From Sphingomonas sp. Leaf339 (GTDB lineage: Bacteria > Pseudomonadota > Alphaproteobacteria > Sphingomonadales > Sphingomonadaceae), in NCBI RefSeq assembly GCF_001426195.1, contig NZ_LMRS01000001.1:250501-314500 (forward strand): a stretch of 64,000 nucleotides of DNA, given 5' to 3'. This document shows positions 9,601 to 16,818 of this stretch, piece after piece. The translations under genes and the position numbers were made by a program. Under the pieces are notes generated by a model, which did not search any database, was not told the DNA's origin, and worked only from the letters and a program-made list of their open reading frames with translations. Each line of letters opens with the position of its first letter. Within the stretch, counting starts at the first letter, position 1.

Positions 9601-11662
9601 CGATCCGGCCATCGGCCGCCAGGATCGTCGCGGCGAGCAGGTTGTCGCCGGCGCGAAGCGGCAGGCCAGACCAGCGGGACACAGCCGCCACCGCACCCTT
9701 GTCGGTGCCGTCGAACGCCAGCGGATCGGTCCGTTCACCGTTGACGGTCAGCGCGACGCGTTCGTCCAGCCCGTGCTTCACCACCACGCGCTGCACCGGC
9801 GCGCGTGGATTATGGTCGATTGCCGGGAACAGCCAGTCGGTGCCGGCGGTCAGCCCGACCGTCCAGTCGCGCAGGCCCGCGGCGACCGCATCGTCATCGG
9901 CGACGATCGGCAACGTATCGATGGCGCGGGCGGCGCGGCCGGTGGGCTTCAGCTGGAAATCGACGCGCTTCATCAGCCCGCCCTGACCCTCCACGAAGCG
10001 CGAGATCGCGCTGCCGGCCTGACGCGTGTCATTGTCGCACGCGACTGCTTCATGGCTGTCGGGGATGCTGGCGGTGTCGAGCTGAACGACGTGGCGACCG
10101 GCCGGCACGCCCTCGAAATGGTACAGGCCGTCGCGGTCGGTGACGACGAAGGTGCCATCCTCCAGCATCAGGCGCACCCCCCCCACGCCCTTGCGCTTGT
10201 CGACCGGATCGCCGCAATTGCCCTCCGTCACGCGGCCGATCACGGTCAGCGCGTCGGTGAACAATAACGGTCGCAGCCGGACCGAGGCGGCGGCCTCGTT
10301 ACTGAACACGCCGTCGCCCGCCACGCGTGCGCGGTTCAGCGCCTCGCCGGTGGGGGCGCCGGGCGCGATCGTCACGACATAGGTAAGCTGGGTCGTCGCG
10401 GACGGCGCCAGCGTATCGATGGTGAAATCCAGCGTCCGGCCATCGGGCGACACCACCGGTTCGTCGCCGCCGCGCGCGGAGCCGCGCCGGTATCGAAGCC
10501 CTTCGGGTAGATGATCCGTCACGTGCAGCCCGCGCGCGCCGGTGGTGCCGCGATTGGCCAATTGCAGCCGGTACTGGACGATATCCCCCGGCGCCGCATC
10601 GCGGACCGAGGCCGTCTTGGTCAGCAGCAATTGCGCATCGCCTGGCCGGTCGAGCGGGATATCGGCATAGAAAGGATCGGGCGTCGACAACGTCAGCGAC
10701 CGCAGGAAGCTGGCGTCGTTCAGGATGAACGGGCCGCCACTCGGGTCCTTCAGCGTCTGCAACGTCGCGAGCGGCACGATCGAAGGCGCGGTATAATCGC
10801 CCGGTGGCTGCACCTTCAGGAAATACACGCCCGGCAGCGTCAACGGAAAGCGATAGCGGCCGGGCCGCCCGGGATAGACGCGGCCGCTCGCGTCGGTCAC
10901 GGTTTCGCCGCTGGTAACGGTGGACGGGTACAGGCTGACGCCATCGTCGCCGTACACCATCGCCGGATGGCCGTTGGCATCGACCAGCGAGACGATCGCG
11001 CCATCGACCAGGCGGCCATTGGCGGAATCGAACACGAAACCGGCCGGATCGATCAGCAGCGAATAGGTGGAGGAAAAGCTGTTGTCGTTCTCATCGAATG
11101 ACAGGCTCAGCCGCTCGCCGCGCTGGCCACGGGCGTCGCAGGGGACCAGATCGGGGTGCTTGCCGGTGGCGGTCGCGGGCACGCCGCCGGCGAAGATGCC
11201 GGTGTCCGGACCGGTTTCGATCAACGGCAACCGGACGGCTACCTTGCCGATCGTCGCGGTGATGATCTGCGTTTCTCGCGTCGTCGGGTCGAGGTTGTCG
11301 CCCTGCGCGTCCAGCACGAGGATGACGTCAGCATAGATATCGGCTGCGGCGATCTTCATCGAACCGGCAAAGGTGGCGGCATCGATCGGAGCGGGCGTGA
11401 ACACGCGGCGGGGCGTCGTCTCGCACTTCATGCCGGTCAGTTCGTATCCCGGCGGCGGCAGGTAGAAGCCGAGCGTCGTCGGCCGCTTTTTGTGCGCGGC
11501 ATCCAGCGTGACCGTGTTCGACGCCACCGTCTGCACGCCGGCATCGGTCGTGAAGCTGAGGGTGGCAGTATTCTCCACGCGCGTCGTCTGCGCCCCGGCC
11601 GCCATCGCGGCGAGACCGAGCACCAGGGCGCCGAGGCGCGTGAAGAGGCGGGGCGTGGGCAT
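6683..11662 (-). CDS. Very large exported DUF11 / SdrD-B-like protein with predicted outer-membrane barrel
   Basis: 1,659 residues from the ATG at 11662, which begins a signal peptide (MPTPRLFTRLGALVLGLAAM...AGA). An upstream TTG at 11716 lies inside an AAGGAG sequence and is unlikely to be the start. Order of parts: an N-terminal beta region with a VENTATLSF opening; a DUF11 repeat near 350-480 (LLLTKTASVRDAAPGDIVQY); a CnaB/SdrD-B-like unit near 490-560 (TVIGRVTEGNCG, TDRDGLYHFEGVPAG); Ig-like segments to about 850; then some 800 residues of alternating amphipathic strands with many aromatic girdle residues, ending PYVTVRVKF, typical of an outer-membrane barrel. It lies 64 nt after another DUF11 gene. 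It probably anchors or exports surface material; exact role unknown. Confidence 0.75.
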   Translation of the reverse strand: MPTPRLFTRLGALVLGLAAMAAGAQTTRVENTATLSFTTDAGVQTVASNTVTLDAAHKKRPTTLGFYLPPPGYELTGMKCETTPRRVFTPAPIDAATFAGSMKIAAADIYADVILVLDAQGDNLDPTTRETQIITATIGKVAVRLPLIETGPDTGIFAGGVPATATGKHPDLVPCDARGQRGERLSLSFDENDNSFSSTYSLLIDPAGFVFDSANGRLVDGAIVSLVDANGHPAMVYGDDGVSLYPSTVTSGETVTDASGRVYPGRPGRYRFPLTLPGVYFLKVQPPGDYTAPSIVPLATLQTLKDPSGGPFILNDASFLRSLTLSTPDPFYADIPLDRPGDAQLLLTKTASVRDAAPGDIVQYRLQLANRGTTGARGLHVTDHLPEGLRYRRGSARGGDEPVVSPDGRTLDFTIDTLAPSATTQLTYVVTIAPGAPTGEALNRARVAGDGVFSNEAAASVRLRPLLFTDALTVIGRVTEGNCGDPVDKRKGVGGVRLMLEDGTFVVTDRDGLYHFEGVPAGRHVVQLDTASIPDSHEAVACDNDTRQAGSAISRFVEGQGGLMKRVDFQLKPTGRAARAIDTLPIVADDDAVAAGLRDWTVGLTAGTDWLFPAIDHNPRAPVQRVVVKHGLDERVALTVNGERTDPLAFDGTDKGAVAAVSRWSGLPLRAGDNLLAATILAADGRIVKTLERTVHYAGAGVRATIDPARSRLIADGLTRPLIAVRVTDKDGRPVRAGSSVPFHIDQPYRAAAEATLEQNRQLAGRDRTEITAQVVGDDGLAFLALQPTTQAGAVHAVVTLTDDRQARTSDIRTWLAAPARDWMVMGFGAGSIGYDTLKTRASALPRADRGKMVSDGQLALYAKGRIKGSWLLTLAYDSDRRYDPQRGLLGTIDPDRYYTVYGDGTVQGYDAATRRKLYLRLERREFYALFGDFETGFTDTQLTRYSRTLNGVKAAYEGRNLRATGFAAKVDTRYARDEIQGNGLSGPYRLSQRGIVPNTDKLRLETRDRFRSERIVETRQLTRHIDYDIDLSLGTIRFREPILSRDAGLNPNFIVAEYEVDSGRLNQLAAAARVAGRTANGRIEVGASVIRDETADAATIAGADVKAKIGRGTELRGEFAGGGRGGLGDGIAYLAEAEHHGPGLDLLLYARQQDENFGVGQQNLVEAGTRKLGLDTRIRLTERLSLTGTGWYQQQLIGAGERIAGEAKLEYRRATGTVFGGVQVAADRGLDGRDRNSLLLTLGGTQAIGDRLTLSGQTQVAPGGDKASVDFPIRHQLTAAWRVKPGIRLLAGYEIAQGSDFTANTAQVGFDIAPWRGGKVMSTLNQQAIGENGARTYAQYGLSQSLPLGKHWTVDATVDASNTVKGSIPVGGVINAFQPVASGGFLSTTQVNGDYVALTLGATYRAARWSWNGRIERRDADAEKRWGITSNVLRSLGEGSTIASGLRAYRLTDRRGATAESATADVALALRPLDSRWSVLERLVFRHERADTGFTDANGLGVPAYGNGAQVTTRAVNNMALNYRTGPEGAGHGTEATLYYGAKYVRGRFGDDVYTGFIDATGFELRQDIGQRFDIGVQASIQHAWSGRDAWAWSGGPSVGVSPAGNVWLTAGYNVAGYRDHDFEADRYSRQGPYVTVRVKFDQRTLGDAARRLTAIGR

Positions 11663-11726
11663 GCGAGGGGCCGTTCCCGGCACGCATCGCGCGCCGGGGC
11701 AGGGTATCTCCTTCAAATAACGTCGT

Positions 11727-12857
11727 TTAGTTGATCGTTACCCGGAAACTGGCCGCCACCGACGAACCGCCGCCGACCAGCGGAATCGTCGCCGTTACCG
11801 TGCGGGTCGTGGCATTGTACGATCCGCCGTAAGTGCCGGTCGTCGATCCATCGTCCGCGACGGGCACACCACCGATCAAACAGACGCCCGCCGTGCCGAC
11901 CGATCCGACGACCAGCGATCCGGGGACATAGGTCGTCGTCGTCGGCAACACGTCAGTCAGGTTGACGTTGTTGGCCGCGGTCAGCAGCGTCGCGTTCTGG
12001 ACGGTCAGACAATATTGCACGACCGCACCGGGCAACGCCTTGGGGTTCAGGGTGCTGACACCATCGGACAGCACGGTCGCACTCTTCGTCACCGTCAAAT
12101 TCACGTTGCGCGTGGTGACGTCATACGTTTGATACGCCCAGCCACGCCCGTTGCGCAGGGCGTCGAAGCCCAGCAGCCCGTCATTGTCGTTGTCGGCGAA
12201 CACGATGTCGATCTCGTTGTCCTGATTCACCGTGTTCAGCGGCGTCGGGACCAGCGCGATACCCTGTGTCCCCGGCGCCCCGCCAACCGCGACGGTCGCT
12301 TCCAGGCCGACCTGCGCGCTGGTCGCCAGCGCGTTGTTGGACGGAATGTCGCCGACGATGAACACCACGCGCGACGTGTCCTGCGCCAGTTCGTCGATAT
12401 AGGTCGCGGTGTCGGTGGCGGGATCGTAGACGCCGTTGTTGTTCATATCGACAAAGATGCGGATGTTCGACAGATCGAAATTGTCCGTGCCCGTCAGGAT
12501 GCCGGTGGGGACCAACTGGCTGAGCGACAACAGAAAATCCTGCGTGCCGTTGGTGTTGTTGGTCACCGTGAAACGCGTGACCGCCCCCGTTTGGCCGTGG
12601 TTGACCGATGTCGGCGTCGTGTCCGTCGCAATCACGGTCAGGTTCACCTTGCGATCGACCACGAACGTCGCGGTCGTCGATGCGGTGCTTTGCGCCTGGC
12701 CGTTCACGGTATAGCTCGCCTGCGCGGTGTTCGACACCGTGGTGCCGGCGGCGGTGCCGGCGGGCGGCAGGGCCTGGGCATGCGCCTGGGCCGTGACCAT
12801 GCCGGCCATCATTGCCGTCGTGGACCACAAGATGCGACGCATCTTTCGTGCAGACAT
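11727..12857 (-). CDS. Exported DUF11-domain protein
   Basis: 376 residues starting MSARKMRRILWSTTAMMAG, with a GGAGGAG ribosome-binding site upstream; the longer ATG at 12902, which overlaps the previous stop as ATGA, has no better site. The signal peptide ends around AHAQA. The mature protein opens with the GTTVSNTAQASYTVNG pattern shared with its neighbours, has Asp-rich loops (DMNNNGVYDPATDT, DNDNDGLLGFDAL) that look like calcium sites, and a C-terminal DUF11 unit (VTKSATVLSDG...LPGAVVQYCLTV). It belongs to the leftward operon with the giant barrel protein. Likely a periplasmic or surface subunit; function unknown. Confidence 0.7.
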   Translation of the reverse strand: MSARKMRRILWSTTAMMAGMVTAQAHAQALPPAGTAAGTTVSNTAQASYTVNGQAQSTASTTATFVVDRKVNLTVIATDTTPTSVNHGQTGAVTRFTVTNNTNGTQDFLLSLSQLVPTGILTGTDNFDLSNIRIFVDMNNNGVYDPATDTATYIDELAQDTSRVVFIVGDIPSNNALATSAQVGLEATVAVGGAPGTQGIALVPTPLNTVNQDNEIDIVFADNDNDGLLGFDALRNGRGWAYQTYDVTTRNVNLTVTKSATVLSDGVSTLNPKALPGAVVQYCLTVQNATLLTAANNVNLTDVLPTTTTYVPGSLVVGSVGTAGVCLIGGVPVADDGSTTGTYGGSYNATTRTVTATIPLVGGGSSVAASFRVTIN

Positions 12858-12898
12858 GGTTACGTGCTCCTCCATCATGTTGTTTCTGGTCTGGCCGG

Positions 12899-13357
12899 TC
12901 ATCGGACGATGGCCCGGAAGGCGAATTGGCCGCTCGATCCGGCGGCGACCGGGTTCGGCACGCGCCAGCGGACATGAGTGACGTCACCGACGCCCGCCGG
13001 TCGCGTACCGCCGGCGGCCAGCGGCACGCGAAGCGTGGCGAGCGTGCCGAACGTCCGTCCGTCCACCGACAGTTCGGGCGCGGCCGATGCGGCACCGGCG
13101 TCGCGATAGACGAGGCCCTGTGGCAACGGGTTGGCGATCACCAGTCCGTCGATCGGCTGGCGGCCGGCGTTGCGATAGACGACCTGCACGACCACCTGAT
13201 CGCCGGGTACGATGCGGCGTGGCGCGACCAGCGCGATCCGGGTCGTGCCGTCGGACGCGGCGACGCGGCTTTCGGCCAGCACCTTCGTCTCCAGTGACAG
13301 CGGCGCCGGCGTCGCGGCCACCGCCGCTGCTAGGGGAAGGAGGAATAGGGGCGTCAT
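12899..13357 (-). CDS. Small exported DUF11-like protein
   Basis: 152 residues from the ATG at 13357, which has an AAGGAA ribosome-binding site and begins a signal peptide (MTPLFLLPLAAAVAATPAPLS). The remaining ~125 residues form one DUF11-like beta-sandwich: RRIVPGDQVVVQVVYRNAGR, then PLPQGLVYRDAGAAS, then HVRWRVPNPVAAGSSGQFAF. The stop overlaps a possible ATG of the next gene. The longer frame to 13525 reads into low-complexity basic sequence and is rejected. Second gene of the operon. Confidence 0.65.
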   Translation of the reverse strand: MTPLFLLPLAAAVAATPAPLSLETKVLAESRVAASDGTTRIALVAPRRIVPGDQVVVQVVYRNAGRQPIDGLVIANPLPQGLVYRDAGAASAAPELSVDGRTFGTLATLRVPLAAGGTRPAGVGDVTHVRWRVPNPVAAGSSGQFAFRAIVR

Positions 13358-13412
13358 GACGATTCCTTGTTCGGCGGATTGGGGGTGGGTCGGTGATCGG
13401 CGCGGCACATGG

Positions 13413-14348
13413 TCATGGCAGTCGCACCTTGAAGCTGACGGTCCGCACCGCGCCCGGCGCCGTGTCACCCAGCACGACCGAGATGCTGCGCGGGCCGGCG
13501 CTGCCGGCGTCACCATCCGCGGCATCGGACAGGACCGTGTCGTCCAGGCTCAGGGTGCCGGGCAGATATGTCGTGCCGGCGGGCACCGGATCGTCGATCC
13601 GCGCGGTGCGCGTCGCATCGGGAAAGCGCGCGACCAGCGTATAGGTGACGACGGCGCCGCTGATCGGTTGCGCCGACCCGTCCGGCGCCACGACCGTCTG
13701 CGACTTCGCCAGCGTCGGCCCCGCCGCGTTCGGTCCCAGAAACGGAATGTCCGCGCTCGCCGTCGCGCCGGTATCGCCGACCACCGCATCGCCGCCGCCA
13801 TCGCCCGCGCCGGGGAAGGTTTCGGTCGTCGGCCCCGATCCGGTGGTGGCGGTGGCGGTGACGTGCAGGTCGCCGCCCGCCGCCGTCATGCCGGGGGTCG
13901 CGGCGACGATCGCCAGCAGCGGCAACGCTTCGCCCGGCTGCATCACCGGTGTCGGCCCGGTCAGCATCGTGTCGGTCGCGGCATCGAACCGGCCATCGCC
14001 GTTCCGGTCGATCGCCACCCCGTCCAGCGCGACTGTCGGGATGCTGGCGCTGACCGCGATCGTGAACGATTCCTGGCCGCTGCCCAGATTGGTCAGGACC
14101 AGCGGCACCGTGCTCGGTGCCTGCTCGACGACCGGGACGGTGCCCTGCGGGGCGAGGCCGACGTCCAGCCGTTCGGCCACGACGATCGTGACGCTGTTCG
14201 ACGGCGCCTGATAATCGGTGCCGTCCAGGGTGTAGGACATGTTGGCGGTATTGACGATCGCGGTGCCGGCCCGCGTCTGCGCCGATGCTGGCGTGCCCTG
14301 TGCCGCATACAACAGGCCGAAGACGATCGGGCAGGCGCGCCCGATCAT
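13413..14348 (-). CDS. Exported DUF11-domain protein, first gene of surface operon
   Basis: 311 residues from the ATG at 14348, preceded by AGGAAAG; an ATG at 14384 has a GAGGA site with short spacing and is the alternative. The signal peptide (MIGRACPIVFGLLYAAQGTPASAQ) is followed by TAIVNTANMSYTLDGT, the same opening seen in the two larger partners. An Asp-rich loop (DRNGDGRFDAATDTML) and a C-terminal DUF11 unit (PTLAKSQTVVAPDGSAQPISGAVVTYTLV) follow. The shared opening in three of the four exported proteins suggests a common assembly partner (inference). Confidence 0.65.
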   Translation of the reverse strand: MIGRACPIVFGLLYAAQGTPASAQTRAGTAIVNTANMSYTLDGTDYQAPSNSVTIVVAERLDVGLAPQGTVPVVEQAPSTVPLVLTNLGSGQESFTIAVSASIPTVALDGVAIDRNGDGRFDAATDTMLTGPTPVMQPGEALPLLAIVAATPGMTAAGGDLHVTATATTGSGPTTETFPGAGDGGGDAVVGDTGATASADIPFLGPNAAGPTLAKSQTVVAPDGSAQPISGAVVTYTLVARFPDATRTARIDDPVPAGTTYLPGTLSLDDTVLSDAADGDAGSAGPRSISVVLGDTAPGAVRTVSFKVRLP

Positions 14349-14683
14349 CGTCTTTCCTGCTATAATGGCATGACAGCCCACCATCTCGTCCTCGTGTTAA
14401 TCGAGGGCCAGAATGGGCAGTCCTGCTTAATCAAAATATACTAACCCAAAGCGGCAGTTATTATGCCGTCCAACCGACGGGATCGGGGTCGGAACGGTGT
14501 CGATCTCGCCTCTCAAATCGCGGCATTATTCGGAAAATGGTTATATTTATTCGGTGTTAAGTATCTGCACTCGTTCACGACTCCGTTCGCCGCAATTGTC
14601 ATATCAGCGCGCAACCAATGTCCGGTCAGGCAGTTTCATCGGCACACCACGTGACGGTCGTACGCACGTGGTGACCAGTTTGC
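14349..14683. other. Promoter-bearing intergenic region of the DUF11 operon
   Basis: About 335 bases, clearly more AT-rich than the flanking genes around 14420-14620. It lies upstream of the leftward DUF11 operon and past the stop of DUF1810, so it should hold the operon promoter. I see no gene with a ribosome-binding site and no clear terminator. Confidence 0.45.
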
Positions 14684-15094
14684 TTATAACAGCCCCATTG
14701 TCGCCGCATCACGTTCGCCGCCGAAAAAGCGATCGAGTGCGGCGCGGAACGGCGCCGGATCGGTCGCCACCGCCGCGAACAGCGTCATCGACGATCGCAG
14801 CTTCACCGCATCGACCTGACCCATGATCGCCTCCGCGGTTCCCGGCGCCTCGGTGACCGCGACCGTCGCTTCGATCAGTCGCGGCCCCAACACCGGATGC
14901 GCCAGATAGGCGCGCGCCTCGTCAGCCGACGCGATGGCATAATGGCGCGCGGTGTCGCTGCGCCCCAGTCCCGCGATCTGCGGGAATATCCACCACATCC
15001 AGTGTGTCCGTTTCGCCCCCCGACGCAGCTCGGCAAGCGCGGTGGCATAGGTCGATGCCTGGGCATCGACGAACCGGGACAGATCATGGGCCAT
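14684..15094 (-). CDS. DUF1810 family protein
   Basis: 136 residues starting MAHDLSRFVDAQ, with a GAGGGAG site upstream; the ATG 24 nt earlier has none. The family signature THWMWWIFPQIAGLGRS is at about residues 30-46, followed by YAIASADEARAYLAHPVLGPRL. DUF1810 proteins are small cytosolic alpha-helical proteins of unproven function. Length is normal. It stands between the DUF11 operon and a divergent lipoprotein gene. Confidence 0.88.
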   Translation of the reverse strand: MAHDLSRFVDAQASTYATALAELRRGAKRTHWMWWIFPQIAGLGRSDTARHYAIASADEARAYLAHPVLGPRLIEATVAVTEAPGTAEAIMGQVDAVKLRSSMTLFAAVATDPAPFRAALDRFFGGERDAATMGLL

Positions 15095-15192
15095 CGCTAT
15101 TGCTCCCTCACGCGTCACCCATCGGCAACCGACCGGGGCGATGACGCGTTCCTTTATTTGTCGATCATTGAGATCGATCGGAGGGGATCGTC

Positions 15193-15699
15193 ATGCGGCG
15201 TGAAGCGATCATCGTTCTGGCCGCCCTGCTGATCGCGGGGTGCGGCAAGCGCGACGATGAGAATGCGATGGCGTCGAACTCCTTCGTGCCGCCGGTGACG
15301 CAGGCGCCCGCACCGCTGCCCGGCCAGGAACATGCGAGCCCGCTGACCGCCTATGTCGGCCATTATCCGCGCGACGCGGTGGCCGGCGTATCGTTCTTCG
15401 ACCGCACCGAGGTGGCCAATGCGTTGATCGAGGCGGTGCCGGAGGAAAAGGTCCGGCGCATGATGATCGGTCCGGACGCGACGCGCACGCCGATCTTTCA
15501 GTCGGGCAGGCGCATCGCCGCCTATGGCTGCGAACCGCATAATTGCGGCGATCATAACTGGACGATCTACACCGCCATCGACGGCAACGCCGATCAGGCC
15601 GCCGTCTGTTACCACCAGGCCGAGACGATGGGTGACGTCAGCCGCTGGACAACGCGCAGCGGCACCACGCGCAAGCCCGGCGCCTGCCCATCCGCCTGA
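15193..15699 (+). CDS. Ivy-like lysozyme-inhibitor lipoprotein (putative)
   Basis: 168 residues with a GGAGGGG site. The N-terminus is a lipoprotein signal (IIVLAALLIAGC), so Cys17 should be lipidated. The C-terminal half contains YGCEPHNCGDHNW, which matches the conserved C-(K/E)-P-H-(D/N)-C loop that Ivy proteins insert into the lysozyme active site; the two cysteines would close that loop. Ivy proteins protect peptidoglycan from C-type lysozymes. The assignment rests mainly on this motif and on size, so it is moderately confident. The PEBP gene follows 19 nt later and is probably in the same operon. Confidence 0.6.
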   Translation: MRREAIIVLAALLIAGCGKRDDENAMASNSFVPPVTQAPAPLPGQEHASPLTAYVGHYPRDAVAGVSFFDRTEVANALIEAVPEEKVRRMMIGPDATRTPIFQSGRRIAAYGCEPHNCGDHNWTIYTAIDGNADQAAVCYHQAETMGDVSRWTTRSGTTRKPGACPSA

Positions 15700-15718
15700 A
15701 CCGTAAAGGAGTTTACCG

Positions 15719-16345
15719 ATGCTCGAACATGTTCCGCAATGGCTGGGCCACGCGCTGCGCGATGTGCGCGCGGGAATCGACAAGCTCGCGATCGCGCAGG
15801 AGCCGCTCGGCACGTTCGAACGGTTCGACCTGTCGAGCATGGCATTCGCGGATGGTGGTCGCCTGCCCGAACGCTTCACCGCCGATGGCGCGGGTGTCTC
15901 GCCGCCGCTGATGTGGCGCGATCCGCCGGCGGGGACGGCGCGGTTGGCGCTGCTGGTCGAGGATGCCGATTCGCCGACGCCGCAACCACTGGTGCACGCG
16001 GTCGTCTGGGGGTTGCCCGGCACCGCGGGTGATCTGGCCGAGGGCGCGATCGCTGCGGATGGCGCGGGCGATGGCGATGAAAAGGACGTCGGCCACAATT
16101 CGTACCGGCGCGAAGGGTGGCTGCCACCCGATCCGCCGACCGGGCATGGCGAGCATCGTTATGCGTTTCAGCTGTTCGCGCTGGATGCGGATACGCCGGA
16201 TGTCGGGGCCGATCCGGGGCGGTCGGCACTGGTCGCGGCGATGGCCGGGCATGTGCTCGCGGCCGGGCTGTTGATCGGGACCTATTCGCGCAGCGAAGCG
16301 GCGCCGGTCGGGCTGGTGGGCGAGGCGGCGGGGGCGACGGCCTGA
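15719..16345 (+). CDS. YbhB/YbcL family PEBP (Raf-kinase-inhibitor-like) protein
   Basis: 208 residues with an AAAGGAG site before the ATG. PEBP-fold motifs are visible: FTADGAGVSPPLMWRDPPAGT (the ligand-pocket strand), LLVEDADSPTPQPLVHAVVWGLPG and the later GYAFQLFAL-like strand (HRYAFQLFALDA). These cytosolic or periplasmic proteins bind phospholipid-like ligands; their bacterial role is unclear. No signal peptide is seen. It follows the Ivy-like lipoprotein closely. Confidence 0.9.
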   Translation: MLEHVPQWLGHALRDVRAGIDKLAIAQEPLGTFERFDLSSMAFADGGRLPERFTADGAGVSPPLMWRDPPAGTARLALLVEDADSPTPQPLVHAVVWGLPGTAGDLAEGAIAADGAGDGDEKDVGHNSYRREGWLPPDPPTGHGEHRYAFQLFALDADTPDVGADPGRSALVAAMAGHVLAAGLLIGTYSRSEAAPVGLVGEAAGATA

Positions 16346-16368
16346 CGGTCCGTCGCCCGCCGGGACGA

Positions 16369-16455
16369 TCAGATCAGGGCGACCGGCGCACTGCCCATGA
16401 TCGTGACGACCGTCGAGAAAAAGGCGACGAGGCCGAGGATGATGCTCTGTTTCAT
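16369..16455 (-). CDS. 28-residue hydrophobic microprotein
   Basis: A complete frame from ATG 16455 to TGA, starting MKQSIILGLVAFF and hydrophobic throughout, consistent with a single membrane helix. It begins 32 nt after the stop of a second microprotein that has a strong ribosome-binding site. Its own site is weak, so it may be translated by coupling. No family recognised. Confidence 0.4.
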   Translation of the reverse strand: MKQSIILGLVAFFSTVVTIMGSAPVALI

Positions 16456-16487
16456 GGGTCTGTATCCGGTGCTGGGTCCGTCGCGGA

Positions 16488-16598
16488 TCAGGCGACGGGA
16501 ATGACGGGAACGGCGGCGCAGACTGCGATGCTGGCGAACAGGATCGCGGCGGCGGCGGAGCAGACGATGCGCTGGGCGGACTGGAAGGTGGACGACAT
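16488..16598 (-). CDS. 36-residue hydrophobic microprotein behind a sigma-54-type promoter
   Basis: A complete frame from ATG 16598, preceded by a near-perfect AAGGAG site 7 nt upstream. It starts MSSTFQSAQRIVC, continues as a hydrophobic Ala/Ile/Val helix and ends VPVIPVA. Too short for most gene finders. About 52 nt upstream of the start is a TGGCACG-N5-TGCA promoter sequence in the same orientation. Probably a secreted or inner-membrane microprotein; function unknown. Confidence 0.6.
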   Translation of the reverse strand: MSSTFQSAQRIVCSAAAAILFASIAVCAAVPVIPVA

Positions 16599-16649
16599 GG
16601 TGTTTCTCCTTGGCATCGGCCTGACGATCAGCGCCGATGCCAACTGCAT

Positions 16650-16665
16650 TGCAGATGGCGTGCCA
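16650..16665 (-). promoter_or_regulatory. Putative sigma-54 (RpoN) promoter
   Basis: Minus-strand TGGCACGCCATCTGCA matches the -24/-12 consensus TGGCACG-N4-TTGCA at all but one position, with GG and GC at the correct 12-base offset. It points at the 36-residue microprotein, with a predicted start of transcription near 16640 and a leader of roughly 40 nt. Confidence 0.6.
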
Positions 16666-16818
16666 GTTTCTTAAGTCATTGTTATTGCAGGGTGGGTTTC
16701 ACACGACCCTGAATGGTTGGTGTATCACGCCACCAAAGGCGGCAAATTTCGCCAGATTTCGATCCGAATTGCGATGGCCGGCATCGGCTGTCGGTGCCGG
16801 CTCACCGATCCGACGCTT

